A DNA stretch of 64,000 nucleotides from Dehalococcoidia bacterium (GTDB lineage Bacteria; Chloroflexota; Dehalococcoidia; SM23-28-2; RBG-16-64-32), in the NCBI GenBank assembly GCA_030649945.1, contig JAUSFE010000071.1, positions 162,249-226,248 of the forward strand, written 5' to 3'. A program made the position numbers and the translations under genes. Shown piece after piece: positions 21,248-29,682 of this stretch. The notes beneath the pieces were generated by a model. It was not told the DNA's origin. It made no database searches and saw only the letters and a list, made by a program, of their open reading frames with translations. Every line of letters begins with the position of its first letter. The stretch's first letter is position 1.

Positions 21248-24055
21248 CTACGCGCGGGCGATGTCCACGGCGATGCCCCGGTCGATCGGTACCGGCTGGC
21301 ACTGCATGAGCCAGTAGCGCAGGTGGCCGTAGCCGCCCGCCAGGTGCAGCCACTTCACCATCCCCGGCTCGGCGGACGAGGGGTCCTCCCACTGCTCGAA
21401 CTGGTAGGGCTCCCAGCCGTTGTACATGATCACCTGCCCCGGCTTCACTGCAGGCGAGAGCTTGGCCGCGCAGACGAACGACGAAACGTCGTTGAAGACG
21501 CGCACCCGGTGGTCCGCCTCAATACCGCGGCCGGCGGCGTCCCCGGGGTTCAGCAGCACCGATGGCTCGCCCCGGTGCGTTTGCAGCATCATCCGGTTGA
21601 CGACGTTCGTGGAGTGGATGGTCCAGCGGGAGTGGCCGCTGGTCAGGGTGAACGGATGGTCGCCGCCCTGGCGCGGGTTCTCCTTGTGCACGGGCAGTTG
21701 CTCGGCGGCTTCCAGGAACCATTCGTGGTCAATGTAGAACTGGGCGCGGCGCGTCAGCGTGGGGTACGGCAGCTTCTTCTCCGTATGCCAGCGGAACGGG
21801 TTGTGGGTGCTGTCCGGCTCCAGGTCCGATGCCTGGGCGATGGCGAAGGGCACGGCGCCCCAGTTGGTGAACCGCAGCGATCCCTTTTCCCGCATCGTCT
21901 CCAGGTCGGCGCCCTCGGGCAGGTTGCCGAAGGCGGCCGTGTCGCGGATCCACTCGTCGGCCAGCTTCTCGGGACTGTCGATCGCGCCGCCCAGGGTGTA
22001 GGCGGCGGCCAGGTTGTCCAGCCGGTGCGCGCCCCCGCGGGCGTCGCGGTACTCCACGAAGCCGCGGGCGGCCGCCCGCTCTTCGATCTTCTCGGCCAGC
22101 AGGCGGAATATCTCCCATTCCGGCTTCGCCTCGCCCGGCGGCGGCGCCGCTTTGTCAGAGAATGTCAGGTTCAGGATGTCCGGCGTGGGGATGTGGAACG
22201 TCAGCTTCTCGTAGCTCAGCGCTACCGGCAGGAAGATGTCGGAGTACATGCCCGTGGTATGCATCCGCCAGTCCACGGTCACCACCATCTTCAGCTTGGG
22301 CCACAGGTTCTCCAGCAGCAGCTTCTGGCCACCCCGCATGCGGCGCAGGAAGTTCCCACCGATCTCAAACAGCACCCGCGGCGGCGTGTCCGCCCCCGGC
22401 CGGTCGAGTCCCCGCCACCAGCCCTTGTCCAGCGCCTCCTTGAGCCGCGCGTCGAAACCGTCGCCGATGGCGGGGTCGTTCCAGGCCGCCGTGTTCCAGC
22501 GCTCCCGGTAGCCGCAGTGGTAGTACCAGAGGAACGCCGGGGGCACGGTGTTGCCCATGGCCGCCGCCATCCGCATCAGCTCGAACGAGGCCATCTCGTC
22601 GGTCATCGTCGGGTCCTGGGCCTTGACGGCCTGCGCCATCATGTTGCGCATGTTGAGGACCCGCAGCGCTTCCTCCGTCCCGGCCTTGTTCTTCATGGAA
22701 TAGAGGTACGCCCCATCGAACATGCCCACGGACCAGCTGCGGGTGCCCGTCCCCTTCTTGCCCCAGTTGCCGGTGAGCCCCAGCAGCAGGCACATGGACC
22801 GCTCCATGAGGTCGCCGTGGTAGTATTTGCCGGCGTTGAACCCCAGCAGTATGTTGGTGCGGCGGGTAGCGACCTTGCGGGCCAGCATCCGGATCATCTC
22901 CGGGTTAGTGCCGCACATCGCGGAGGCCTTCTCCGGCGTGTAGTCCGCCAGCTGGTCCCGGAGGAGCTGGAACACGGGCGTTACCTCCACCGCTTTCCCA
23001 TCCGCCAGCGTCACCGGGCAGCGGCCTTCCAGCGCCGGCACAATATCGCCCAGCGCCAGCGTGCCCCGGGGCGCCTCCGCCGGGGCTTCGGTGCGGGAGT
23101 CCAGGAAGTAGAACTGGTCGTCCCGGCCCTGGCCCGTGACGTCCGTCTGGCGCAGGAACCGCCGCGTGTCCGTGCGCACCAGCAGCGGCAGGTCCGTTTG
23201 CTCGCGCACGAACCCGGCATCGTACAGACCCTCCTCGATGATCACCTGGCACATGCCCAGGGCCAGCGCCGCGTCGCTGCCGGGTTCCACCGGCACGTGG
23301 TAGTCCGCATGTATCGCCGAAGGGCTGTAGTCCGGCGCGATAGTCACGACCTCGCCGCCGTTGTAGCGCGACTCCAGCACGAAGTGGTACCACGGGATCG
23401 CCGTGTAGACCGGGTTGCGGTGCCAGACCAGGGTCAGCTCCGCGTGGAACCAGTCGTCGACGCTGCTGGCGGAATTGACCTTGCCGTACGTCATGTAGAG
23501 GCCGGGGTTGAAGTCGTTGATGTCGGCGTTGACGTCGGTGACCGTGCCGCCGAGGCCTTCGATGATGCGGCCGAAGAGCATGCCCGCCATCAGGCCGCCC
23601 TCGTTCGGCGTCGCGACCTGCAGGACAGACTCCGGCCCGGACTCCTGGATGGCGTCCAGCGTGGCATCCGCGACCGCCGCCAGCGCCTCGTCCCAGGAGA
23701 CGCGGGCCCAGTTGCCCTCGCCGCGCTCGCCCGCCCGCTTCAGGGGGTAGAGGACCCTCTCCGGGCTCTGCAGCATGCGGCTCCAGGCGTTCCCCTTCTG
23801 GCAGCCCATGGGGTTCATATCGGGCACGCCCGCCTCTACGGGCATGTAGGTCCCCGCCTGCTCTTCCCGGATGATGGCGCCGTCCTTCACGTACACGCGG
23901 TACTGGCAGTTTCCCGGGTAGCAGTTGATGCAGTGGCTGGCCCAGGCGACCTTATCCCAGGCCCACCTGTCCCGGTAGGCGTCCTGCCCATCCGCGCGCT
24001 GGGGACGCGAGTGCCCTGCCGCGGCAGAGTTGGACCCGTCAAGCGGCTTCTTCAT
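21248..24055 (-). CDS. molybdopterin oxidoreductase, DMSO-reductase superfamily (type II-like), paralog 1
   Basis: The 935-residue protein starts with the FeS-binding region His41-x3-Cys45-x4-Cys50...Cys85 (HCINCYPGNC then MGCQKG), as in NarG/EbdA-like type II enzymes, followed by Mo-bis-MGD domains: VNADINDFNPGLYMTYG (candidate Mo-ligand Asp region, 178-181), GNWGKKGTG, GGNFLRRMRGGQ and the C-terminal cofactor-capping domain TLTSGHSRWTIHSTNVVN. There is no twin-arginine signal, so a cytoplasmic location is expected. No FeS beta subunit, heme gamma subunit or chaperone gene is nearby. A close full-length paralog sits 7.7 kb away. The substrate is unknown; hydroxylases of hydrocarbons and oxyanion reductases share this fold. 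The ATG at 24055 follows GGGGGAGGT. Confidence 0.85.
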   Translation of the reverse strand: MKKPLDGSNSAAAGHSRPQRADGQDAYRDRWAWDKVAWASHCINCYPGNCQYRVYVKDGAIIREEQAGTYMPVEAGVPDMNPMGCQKGNAWSRMLQSPERVLYPLKRAGERGEGNWARVSWDEALAAVADATLDAIQESGPESVLQVATPNEGGLMAGMLFGRIIEGLGGTVTDVNADINDFNPGLYMTYGKVNSASSVDDWFHAELTLVWHRNPVYTAIPWYHFVLESRYNGGEVVTIAPDYSPSAIHADYHVPVEPGSDAALALGMCQVIIEEGLYDAGFVREQTDLPLLVRTDTRRFLRQTDVTGQGRDDQFYFLDSRTEAPAEAPRGTLALGDIVPALEGRCPVTLADGKAVEVTPVFQLLRDQLADYTPEKASAMCGTNPEMIRMLARKVATRRTNILLGFNAGKYYHGDLMERSMCLLLGLTGNWGKKGTGTRSWSVGMFDGAYLYSMKNKAGTEEALRVLNMRNMMAQAVKAQDPTMTDEMASFELMRMAAAMGNTVPPAFLWYYHCGYRERWNTAAWNDPAIGDGFDARLKEALDKGWWRGLDRPGADTPPRVLFEIGGNFLRRMRGGQKLLLENLWPKLKMVVTVDWRMHTTGMYSDIFLPVALSYEKLTFHIPTPDILNLTFSDKAAPPPGEAKPEWEIFRLLAEKIEERAAARGFVEYRDARGGAHRLDNLAAAYTLGGAIDSPEKLADEWIRDTAAFGNLPEGADLETMREKGSLRFTNWGAVPFAIAQASDLEPDSTHNPFRWHTEKKLPYPTLTRRAQFYIDHEWFLEAAEQLPVHKENPRQGGDHPFTLTSGHSRWTIHSTNVVNRMMLQTHRGEPSVLLNPGDAAGRGIEADHRVRVFNDVSSFVCAAKLSPAVKPGQVIMYNGWEPYQFEQWEDPSSAEPGMVKWLHLAGGYGHLRYWLMQCQPVPIDRGIAVDIARA

Positions 24056-24304
24056 GCTACCTCCCCCGGGCGCTGGACCGGCTGTTCGTGAACTGATTCC
24101 GCATTCTCGCCTAAGATTCTGCGGCCACGGGGAAGGATAGTAAGTCGGGCGCGCCCCTCTCTCGTGTCAGGTATTAACCTACGGCGCGCGAGGCGTTACG
24201 GCTGACGATTCGTGCGCCCCTACACTCGCAGTTGCATGATTTCGTGCTAACCTGATCTGTCTCCAGTTGCCCTAGAAGCACGCGGCACCGATCCTCGTCG
24301 GCCC

Positions 24305-24396
24305 GTAGGGACACAGCTTTAGCTCTGTCCAGCCGGGGCGCGGCGTGGGGCCACCCCGCCGCCCCTCCCTGGACCGACCTGAAGGTCCGTCCCTAC
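24305..24396. repeat. 92-bp three-hairpin repeat (GTAGGG...CCCTAC)
   Basis: The element starts GTAGGGACA and ends TGTCCCTAC-like (GTCCCTAC). It holds hairpins formed by AGCTTTAGCT, a central GC-rich stem and GACCTGAAGGTC. Its reverse complement matches 46426-46520 closely. The remainder of 24056-24431 shows no gene. Confidence 0.7.
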
Positions 24397-24431
24397 GTTC
24401 TGTCGTGTGTCATCGCGCGTGCTCCGGCGCC

Positions 24432-25325
24432 CTAGCCGCACTCGTCGGGGCCGCAGCAGGCCGCCCCCTTCGTCACCGAGACGACCTGCACCGGCTCGCC
24501 GGCGCTCCCCGGCCGGCGTGCGCCGCCGGGTTTGCGCGCGCGGATGATGGCGCTGATGAAGCCCAGGGGCTCGCCGCCCGTCCTGGCGAACTGGCGCATG
24601 AGATCGCCCAGGCCACCGCTCTCGGCATCGGCCGCCGTGTACTCGCGGACGGTCTCGATCTCGATGTCTGCGAAGCCGGCCGCGCGCAGCTTCTCGCTGT
24701 ACTCGTTCTCCTCCAGCGCCCCGGCGATGCACCCGGCCCACAGCTCGATGCTGCGCTTGAGGGCGGAAGGCATCTGGCCGCGCGTGACGATATCGGCGAT
24801 CGCCAGGCGCCCGCCCGGCTTCAGCACGCGGTAGGCCTCGCTCAGCACGCGGTCCTTGTCCGGCGAGAGGTTGACGACGCAGTTGCTGATGATGACGTCG
24901 ATCTCCCCGTCCGGCAGCGGCATGTTCTCCATCTCGCCTTTCAGGAACTCGGCGTTTGTGACCCCGGCCTTGCCGGCGTTGGCGCGGGCCAGCTCCAGCA
25001 TCTCGTCCGTCATGTCCAGGCCGTAGGCCTTGCCCGCCGGACCCACCCGTCGCGCCGAGAGCAGCACGTCGATGCCGCCGCCGGAGCCCAGGTCCAGCAC
25101 CGTCTCGCCCTCCTGGATCGCGGCGATGGCCACGGGGTTGCCGCAGCCGAGCGAGGCGACCACGGCTTCCTGCGGCAGGTCGCGGATCTCGTCCGTGGTG
25201 TAGAGGCGGCTGCTGATGGCGCTCGCGTCATCGCCGCCGCAGCAGTCGCTCCCCTGCTGCACCTCCTGCGCCCGCGCGGCGTACCGCTTGCGCACCTCTT
25301 CCTTGATCTCCGCGTCGTTCGTCAT
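24432..25325 (-). CDS. arsM: arsenite S-adenosylmethyltransferase
   Basis: ArsM methylates arsenite with SAM to volatile or less persistent methylarsenicals. The 297-residue protein carries the family cysteines (Cys28/Cys29 in DCCGG, Cys61 in ASLGCGNP, Cys149 in ISNCVVNLS, Cys199 in WAGCIAGAL), motif I VLDLGSGGGID and LKPGGRLAIADIV. The short Cys-rich tail AACCGPDECG is also typical. The ATG at 25325 follows AAGGAGG, 31 bp after the arsR stop, so the two genes form one operon. Confidence 0.96.
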   Translation of the reverse strand: MTNDAEIKEEVRKRYAARAQEVQQGSDCCGGDDASAISSRLYTTDEIRDLPQEAVVASLGCGNPVAIAAIQEGETVLDLGSGGGIDVLLSARRVGPAGKAYGLDMTDEMLELARANAGKAGVTNAEFLKGEMENMPLPDGEIDVIISNCVVNLSPDKDRVLSEAYRVLKPGGRLAIADIVTRGQMPSALKRSIELWAGCIAGALEENEYSEKLRAAGFADIEIETVREYTAADAESGGLGDLMRQFARTGGEPLGFISAIIRARKPGGARRPGSAGEPVQVVSVTKGAACCGPDECG

Positions 25326-25356
25326 GACAGGCCTCCTTATTGAATACCTTCTATGC

Positions 25357-25704
25357 TTAGCTGATCTCCGTCAGGCGCCGCACCGCGGCCAGCAGCGCCC
25401 GCGGGTCCACGCGGTGGTAGACCCACTGCCCCCGCCGTTCCGACTGGATGAGGCCGGACTCGCGCAGCACCTTCAGGTGGTACGAGATGGTGGGCTGCGA
25501 GAGGCCGAACGCCGGCACGATGTTGCACTCGCAGAGCTCCCGCATCTGCGAGATCGACCGCAGGATGCGCAGGCGCGTCCCGTCCGCCAGCGCCTTGAAC
25601 ACGGCGGCCGCCGCGTCCAGGCCGTCGTCCTCGTGGACGTGCACCTCGGCGATGCCGCAGCACGGTCCGCCCGTCTGCTCCGTTGTCCTCACAGCGGTGG
25701 TCAT
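25357..25704 (-). CDS. arsR: ArsR-family arsenical-responsive repressor
   Basis: This 115-residue winged-helix repressor has ALADGTRLRILRSI, the recognition region LSQPTISYHLKVLRESGLI and the wing SERRGQWVYHRV. Cys58 and Cys60 (ELCEC) in the metal-sensing helix and a second pair Cys15/Cys16 near the N-terminus can bind As(III). It should repress its own arsR-arsM operon. The ATG at 25704 has no ribosome site and lies 9 nt from the -10 box, so the mRNA is probably leaderless. Confidence 0.93.
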   Translation of the reverse strand: MTTAVRTTEQTGGPCCGIAEVHVHEDDGLDAAAAVFKALADGTRLRILRSISQMRELCECNIVPAFGLSQPTISYHLKVLRESGLIQSERRGQWVYHRVDPRALLAAVRRLTEIS

Positions 25705-25713
25705 GGTGAGGCC

Positions 25714-25742
25714 ATGATAAGGGGCATATAGATGTTTGTCAA
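25714..25742 (-). promoter_or_regulatory. arsR-arsM promoter
   Basis: Perfect TTGACA (25737-25742), 17-bp spacer and TATCAT (25714-25719) on the minus strand, with the start codon at 25704. The spacer region ATATTGACAAACATCTATAT is A/T-rich with partial dyad symmetry and is the likely ArsR site. Confidence 0.75.
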
Positions 25743-25852
25743 TATCCTGCAGGCGGTATTTTGCACTCGACCAGATCCTGGCTTCGCCGCCCGCCCGCCG
25801 TCCGTGCTATCTTTACCTCCGGAAGGACCCCCGGCAGAGAAAGGAGCGGGCT

Positions 25853-26356
25853 ATGCCCCAGCTATCGCCGAAGATCAGGGACGCGCTCAACCAGCAGATC
25901 AACGTGGAACTCTCGTCCGCCTATCGCTACCTCGCCATGTCGGCCTACTGCAGCGAGGCCAACCTGCAGGGGGCGGCCACCTGGCTGCGACTGCAGTGGC
26001 AGGAAGAGCTGGCCCACGCCACGAAGCTGATCGATTACATGGGCGACAGGGGCGGCGGCGTCAGTCTGAAGGCGGTTCCCCAGCCGCCGGGCGCGTTCCA
26101 GTCGCTGCCGGACGTGTTCGAGAAGGTGCTCCACGACGAGCAAGAGGTCACCGCCGCCATCTACCGCATCTACGACCTGGCCATGCAGGAGAAAGACTAC
26201 GCCGCCCAGGGCCTGATGCAGTGGTACGTGCAGGAGCAGGTGGAGGAGGAGAACTCCGCGGCGGAGATCGTGAGCATGCTCCGCATGGCGGGCGATAGCG
26301 CCGCCGGCCTGCTCATCGTCGACCGCCGCCTGGCCGAGCGCACCGCCGCCGGGTAG
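25853..26356 (+). CDS. ferritin
   Basis: This 167-residue non-heme ferritin oxidises Fe(II) and stores it in a 24-subunit shell. Ferroxidase ligands are visible: Glu in NVELSSAYRYLAMSAYC, the pair in QEELAHATK (E-x2-H) and the later Glu/Gln in WYVQEQVEEE. The ATG at 25853 follows AAAGGAG; earlier in-frame starts overlap the arsR promoter and are unlikely. It is divergent from arsR. With the FTR1 permease far upstream it indicates attention to iron, but there is no shared regulation visible. Confidence 0.93.
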   Translation: MPQLSPKIRDALNQQINVELSSAYRYLAMSAYCSEANLQGAATWLRLQWQEELAHATKLIDYMGDRGGGVSLKAVPQPPGAFQSLPDVFEKVLHDEQEVTAAIYRIYDLAMQEKDYAAQGLMQWYVQEQVEEENSAAEIVSMLRMAGDSAAGLLIVDRRLAERTAAG

Positions 26357-26370
26357 CGGCGCGGGTGGCG

Positions 26371-26545
26371 AGCAATGGAGCAATAGAGCAAGGGCGCGCC
26401 ATGCCCATCCTGTCATTCTGAGCGGCATGACGCTCGCTCGCAGGAGTGAGCATCTTCGCGAAGGAATCTGGGGAGGGGCAAACGTTCGTACGAGGAAGGT
26501 AGGCAAGGTACGCGCCTGCCACGCTGCTCCATTGCTCTATTGCTC
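26371..26545. repeat. 175-bp intergenic element with inverted GAGCAATGGAGCAAT ends
   Basis: AGCAATGGAGCAATAGAGCA at 26371-26390 is repeated in reverse complement at 26525-26545. Between the ends lies a copy of the GTCATTCTGAGCG repeat (26412-26483). The layout resembles a MITE. Confidence 0.55.
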
Positions 26546-26569
26546 GGGTGCGGCGCGGCTCGTGTGGGG

Positions 26570-27538
26570 TCAAGGCACCAGGATCACGCGCCCGAACGCC
26601 TGCCGGCTCTCGATGTAGGCGTGCGCCGCCGCGGCCTCCGCCAGCGGGTACGTGCGGTCTATGGCCACGCGCAGATCGCCGTTCGCGACGTCCCGCAGCA
26701 GCCCCTCCACCAGCGGCCGCCCGCGCAGGGGCTCGAACATCAGCGAGCCGCCGAAGAAGACGCCCGTGAAGGAGCGGTTCATCTGCCCCAGCGCCGTCAC
26801 GTCGATCGTGCGCTGGTCTGACCGTCCCGCGTTGCCCACGCTCACCACGCGGCCCTTGTACGCCGTCGCCTCGATGCTCCCCGGCAACGTCGTCCCCACC
26901 GAGTCCACCACCAGGTCCACGCCGCGGCCGCCCGTCAGCCGCCGGGCTTCCGCCACGAAATCATGCGTCTTGTAGTTGATGCCGTGGTCCAGTCCGAACT
27001 CCCGCAGCCGCTCCAGCTTCTCGTCGCTGGAGGCCGTCGCCAGCACTGTCGCGCCCGCCCGCTTGGCCAGTTGCACCGCCGCCAGGCCCACGCCGCCGGC
27101 GCCCGCCTGCACCAGCACCGTCTCGCCCGCCTGCAGCCGCCCGAACTCGAACAGGCACTCGTGCGCCGTGCCGAAGGCGATGGGCACGCAGGCTGCCACC
27201 TGCGGGTCCAGTCCCTGGGGCACCGGGAACGTCTGCATGGGCGGCGCTGAGACCAGCTCCGCGTGCGAGCCGAAGGGCATCACGACGACGACCGCCTGGC
27301 CTGCCTGCCGGTCCGCGACGCCGGCGCCAACCTCGCGCACCACGCCCGCGCACTGGTAGCCGACGATGTGCGGCTTCGAAGGCATCTCGCCGCCGGCGCG
27401 GTTGAGCACGTCGCCGCCCTCGATGCTGATCGCCTGCACCTCGACGAGCACGCCGCCGGGGTGGCAGACGGGGTCCGGCACGTCCTCGTAGCGGAACACA
27501 TCGGGCGCGCCGGTCTCGTAGTAGACGGCTGCTTTCAT
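26570..27538 (-). CDS. zinc-independent quinone oxidoreductase / medium-chain dehydrogenase
   Basis: The 322-residue MDR protein starts MKAAVYYETGAPDVFRY, has the substrate-side GroES-like domain (HIVGYQCAGVVREVGAGV) and the NAD(P)-binding motif VLVQAGAGGVGLAAVQLAK near 140-158. No structural or catalytic zinc cysteines are present, as in QOR-type enzymes that reduce quinones or activated alkenes with NADPH. The start at 27538 is the family-typical methionine; a longer frame would run into the divergent gene's promoter. Confidence 0.85.
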   Translation of the reverse strand: MKAAVYYETGAPDVFRYEDVPDPVCHPGGVLVEVQAISIEGGDVLNRAGGEMPSKPHIVGYQCAGVVREVGAGVADRQAGQAVVVVMPFGSHAELVSAPPMQTFPVPQGLDPQVAACVPIAFGTAHECLFEFGRLQAGETVLVQAGAGGVGLAAVQLAKRAGATVLATASSDEKLERLREFGLDHGINYKTHDFVAEARRLTGGRGVDLVVDSVGTTLPGSIEATAYKGRVVSVGNAGRSDQRTIDVTALGQMNRSFTGVFFGGSLMFEPLRGRPLVEGLLRDVANGDLRVAIDRTYPLAEAAAAHAYIESRQAFGRVILVP

Positions 27539-27596
27539 GGGGCGGCTCCTCTCTTGCTGTGCGGGTGTATCATGGTCACGGGCCACCGGGAGGCCG

Positions 27597-28070
27597 ATGA
27601 ACTCCTCGATTGTACCCCGCCCGCGCGGCATCAGGCGCTGGCTGTTCCCGCTTGCGGCCACCGCCGCCGCCTTCCTGCTGCTCTCGGCCGCCCAGGACGA
27701 ACCGCCGGTACCGCCTCCGCCCAGGCTACAGGGGGTGACGGCCGAACAACTGCGGGATATCGGCATCGCGATATACGCGCCCCATTCAGATAGCGCAGGA
27801 TTCAGCCCAGAAGCAGCAAGGGCGTACGCCTCTGGGAAGTTCGGCCGCGGCGTGGTGCGGGAGGTCGTCCTGGCCTGGCTCGTCGATGAGAGCGGAACCG
27901 GCTTCGACCGCGAGGTCTGGGTCGTGAACTACGACCCGGCTACGGTGCCTATCGTGTTGATCGGCGGCCCGAACAGCCTGCCCGATCCTCTGCCTGAACT
28001 CAAGGCGGAGTTGGCGCTGGATTTCCTGGACGCGGAGACGGGCGACTTCTTGCTCGGCGTTGTCCACTAG
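27597..28070 (+). CDS. secreted or membrane-anchored hypothetical protein
   Basis: The ATG at 27597 has GGGAGG upstream. The 157-residue product has a basic N-terminus (RPRGIRRW), a hydrophobic segment of about 18 residues and a Pro-rich stretch ([11 protein letters not shown]), then a domain with [29 protein letters not shown] and [15 protein letters not shown]. The latter looks like a small alpha/beta domain near the PepSY/DUF type, but I cannot name it. Its stop codon overlaps the convergent hflX stop in a shared CTAG. Confidence 0.6.
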   Translation: MNSSIVPRPRGIRRWLFPLAATAAAFLLLSAAQDEPPVPPPPRLQGVTAEQLRDIGIAIYAPHSDSAGFSPEAARAYASGKFGRGVVREVVLAWLVDESGTGFDREVWVVNYDPATVPIVLIGGPNSLPDPLPELKAELALDFLDAETGDFLLGVVH

Positions 28071-29245
28071 CGCTCGGCCGCCAGCGCCCGCTCGGCCTCC
28101 CGCAGCAGCTCCCCCAGCCCCCACCCCTTCGCCGCCGACACCGGCACGCCCCCGCGCGCCCACGCCGGCAACGCCGTTCGCCACCCTTCTTCCCCCTTCC
28201 CGCTTCCTTCTTCCTCCAGCAAGTCCACCTTGTTCAGCGCCAGCACCCGCGGTCTGTCCGCCAGCCCCAGCTCCACCAGCGTCTCCTCCACGGTGCGGGC
28301 CTGCTCCTCGGCGTTTGGGTGCGTAATGTCCACCACGTGCAGCAGCAGCGCCGCCTCCTCCAGCTCCTCCAGCGTCGCGCGGAAGGCCGCCACCAACTGC
28401 GTGGGCAGCTTCTGGATGAAGCCCACGGTGTCCGTGAGCAGCGCCGTCGCCCCGGAGGGCAGCCGTATCCGCCGCGTCACCGGGTCCAGCGTCGCGAACA
28501 GCCGGTCCTCCACCAGCACGTCGGCGCCGGAGAGCGCGCGCATCAGCGTGCTCTTCCCCGCGTTCGTGTAGCCGACCAGCGAGAGGACGGGGACGCCCTG
28601 GCGCGCCCGCTGCCGCCGGTGCAGCGCCCGCTGCTTACGCACCTGCTCGATCTGCCGTTTCAGCGAGCTGATCTTGTCGCGGATCAGGCGGCGGTCCGTC
28701 TCCAGCTGCGTCTCGCCTGGGCCGCGGGTGCCGATGCGTCCTTCCAGCCGCTCCAGGTGGCTCCACTGGCCGCGCAGCCGGGGCAGGATGTACTCGTGCT
28801 GCGCCAGCTCCACCTGCAGCCGGCCCTCGCGGGTGCGGGCGTGCTGGGCGAAGATGTCCAGGATCAGCGCCGTGCGGTCCAGCACCTTCACGTCCAGCGC
28901 CTTCTCCAGGTTGCGCTGCTGCGAGGGCGTCAGCTCGTCGTCGAAGATGACCGTGGTGTAGCCGAGCTCCAGCCGCTGCGACGCCACCTCCTCCACCTTC
29001 CCCTTGCCGATGTACGTGGCGGGGTGCTGGCTGTCCAGGCGCTGCACCGTCTGCCCCACCACGCGCGCGCCGGCCGTATCCGCCAGCAGCGCCAGCTCCT
29101 CCAGCGATACCTCCGCCGGCCAGCGGCGGCCGTCCGGGCGCCCGCTGCGCGGCCCGCGGCCGATGGCCGCGTGCTTCACCTCAGCGGCGACGAGGAACGC
29201 CCGCTCTGCGGGTCCGGCTGTGGGATGCAGTTCTCGTCTCGCGAT
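28067..29245 (-). CDS. hflX: ribosome-associated GTPase HflX
   Basis: HflX splits stalled 70S ribosomes. Visible are the N-terminal domain ([30 protein letters not shown]), the glycine-rich linker [18 protein letters not shown], and the G domain: G1 GYTNAGKS, G3 DTVGF, G4 NKVD, G5 VSAAKG. The obvious GTG at 29179 would cut the first beta strand; the frame upstream encodes [14 protein letters not shown], the usual HflX start, with no ATG/GTG/TTG. A perfect GGAGGTGA (29252-29259) lies 6 nt before an in-frame ATC at 29243-29245; a CTG lies at 29228-29230. I extended to the ATC as the best-supported site, but the start is uncertain. Confidence 0.88.
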   Translation of the reverse strand: MARRELHPTAGPAERAFLVAAEVKHAAIGRGPRSGRPDGRRWPAEVSLEELALLADTAGARVVGQTVQRLDSQHPATYIGKGKVEEVASQRLELGYTTVIFDDELTPSQQRNLEKALDVKVLDRTALILDIFAQHARTREGRLQVELAQHEYILPRLRGQWSHLERLEGRIGTRGPGETQLETDRRLIRDKISSLKRQIEQVRKQRALHRRQRARQGVPVLSLVGYTNAGKSTLMRALSGADVLVEDRLFATLDPVTRRIRLPSGATALLTDTVGFIQKLPTQLVAAFRATLEELEEAALLLHVVDITHPNAEEQARTVEETLVELGLADRPRVLALNKVDLLEEEGSGKGEEGWRTALPAWARGGVPVSAAKGWGLGELLREAERALAAER

Positions 29246-29259
29246 CGCCGGTCACCTCC

Positions 29260-29498
29260 GCGTACAGTATACGGAACGCCGGGAGCAGGGGAACGGTGTG
29301 CGCAGGAGGCGCCCACCTCCAGAAGGGGCAATGCGCCGGGCCGATATCCCCAGGACGCGGGTGGCTGGGCGGGGCATCTGTGTCCATCTGTGCATCATCA
29401 GTGTCATCTGTGGCTAATGTGGGGGGCGGCAGGGCAGGCCACGCGCCCGGCCATGCTACAATCCCCCCGAAACCGACCGCGAACGGAGGCCCGAGCGC
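29260..29498. other. intergenic stretch with an ATCTGTG-rich tract
   Basis: This gap holds a low-complexity tract (CATCTGTGTCCATCTGTGC... to 29417), then a TACAAT -10-like box near 29455 and GGAGG at 29485-29489 ahead of the truncated methyltransferase. I see no other gene. Confidence 0.4.
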
Positions 29499-29657
29499 AT
29501 GCCCGTATCCCCGGAAACAGCGGCCGTACCCCGCCGCATCTTCTCCCCCATCGCCCGCGGCTACGACACTCCCGCGCCATGGCCACGCTCGACTTCGCCG
29601 TGCCCCAGGGTGCCGCCTACCCCCGTGAGAACCGTGGTAGACTTGTGGCCGTGGTGA
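29499..29657 (+). pseudogene. truncated methyltransferase gene (5' fragment)
   Basis: Starting at an ATG with GGAGG 9 nt upstream, the first 23 codons end in RRIFSPIARGYD, the conserved N-terminal motif of UbiE-like methyltransferases. After that the frame reads unrelated Pro/Arg-rich sequence to a stop at 29657, and base composition drops sharply where the neighbouring membrane gene begins. No matching 3' part is found nearby. The best reading is a gene cut by insertion or deletion. Confidence 0.45.
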
Positions 29658-29682
29658 TGACACCATCGTCGGTGGTAAGTCA

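Noticed and set aside
21220..21250. GGGGGTTCGAACG, resembling a tRNA T-arm
   Set aside because: No acceptor, D-arm or anticodon stem can be folded around it; it follows a palindromic repeat.
21323..24091. A 922-residue plus-strand frame opposite the molybdopterin gene
   Set aside because: Its Val/His/Arg-rich sequence has no recognisable domain, and the minus-strand frame matches a full enzyme and its paralog.
26412..26483. Short coding frames within the dispersed repeat
   Set aside because: The same DNA repeat occurs in three intergenic places with frames not preserved.
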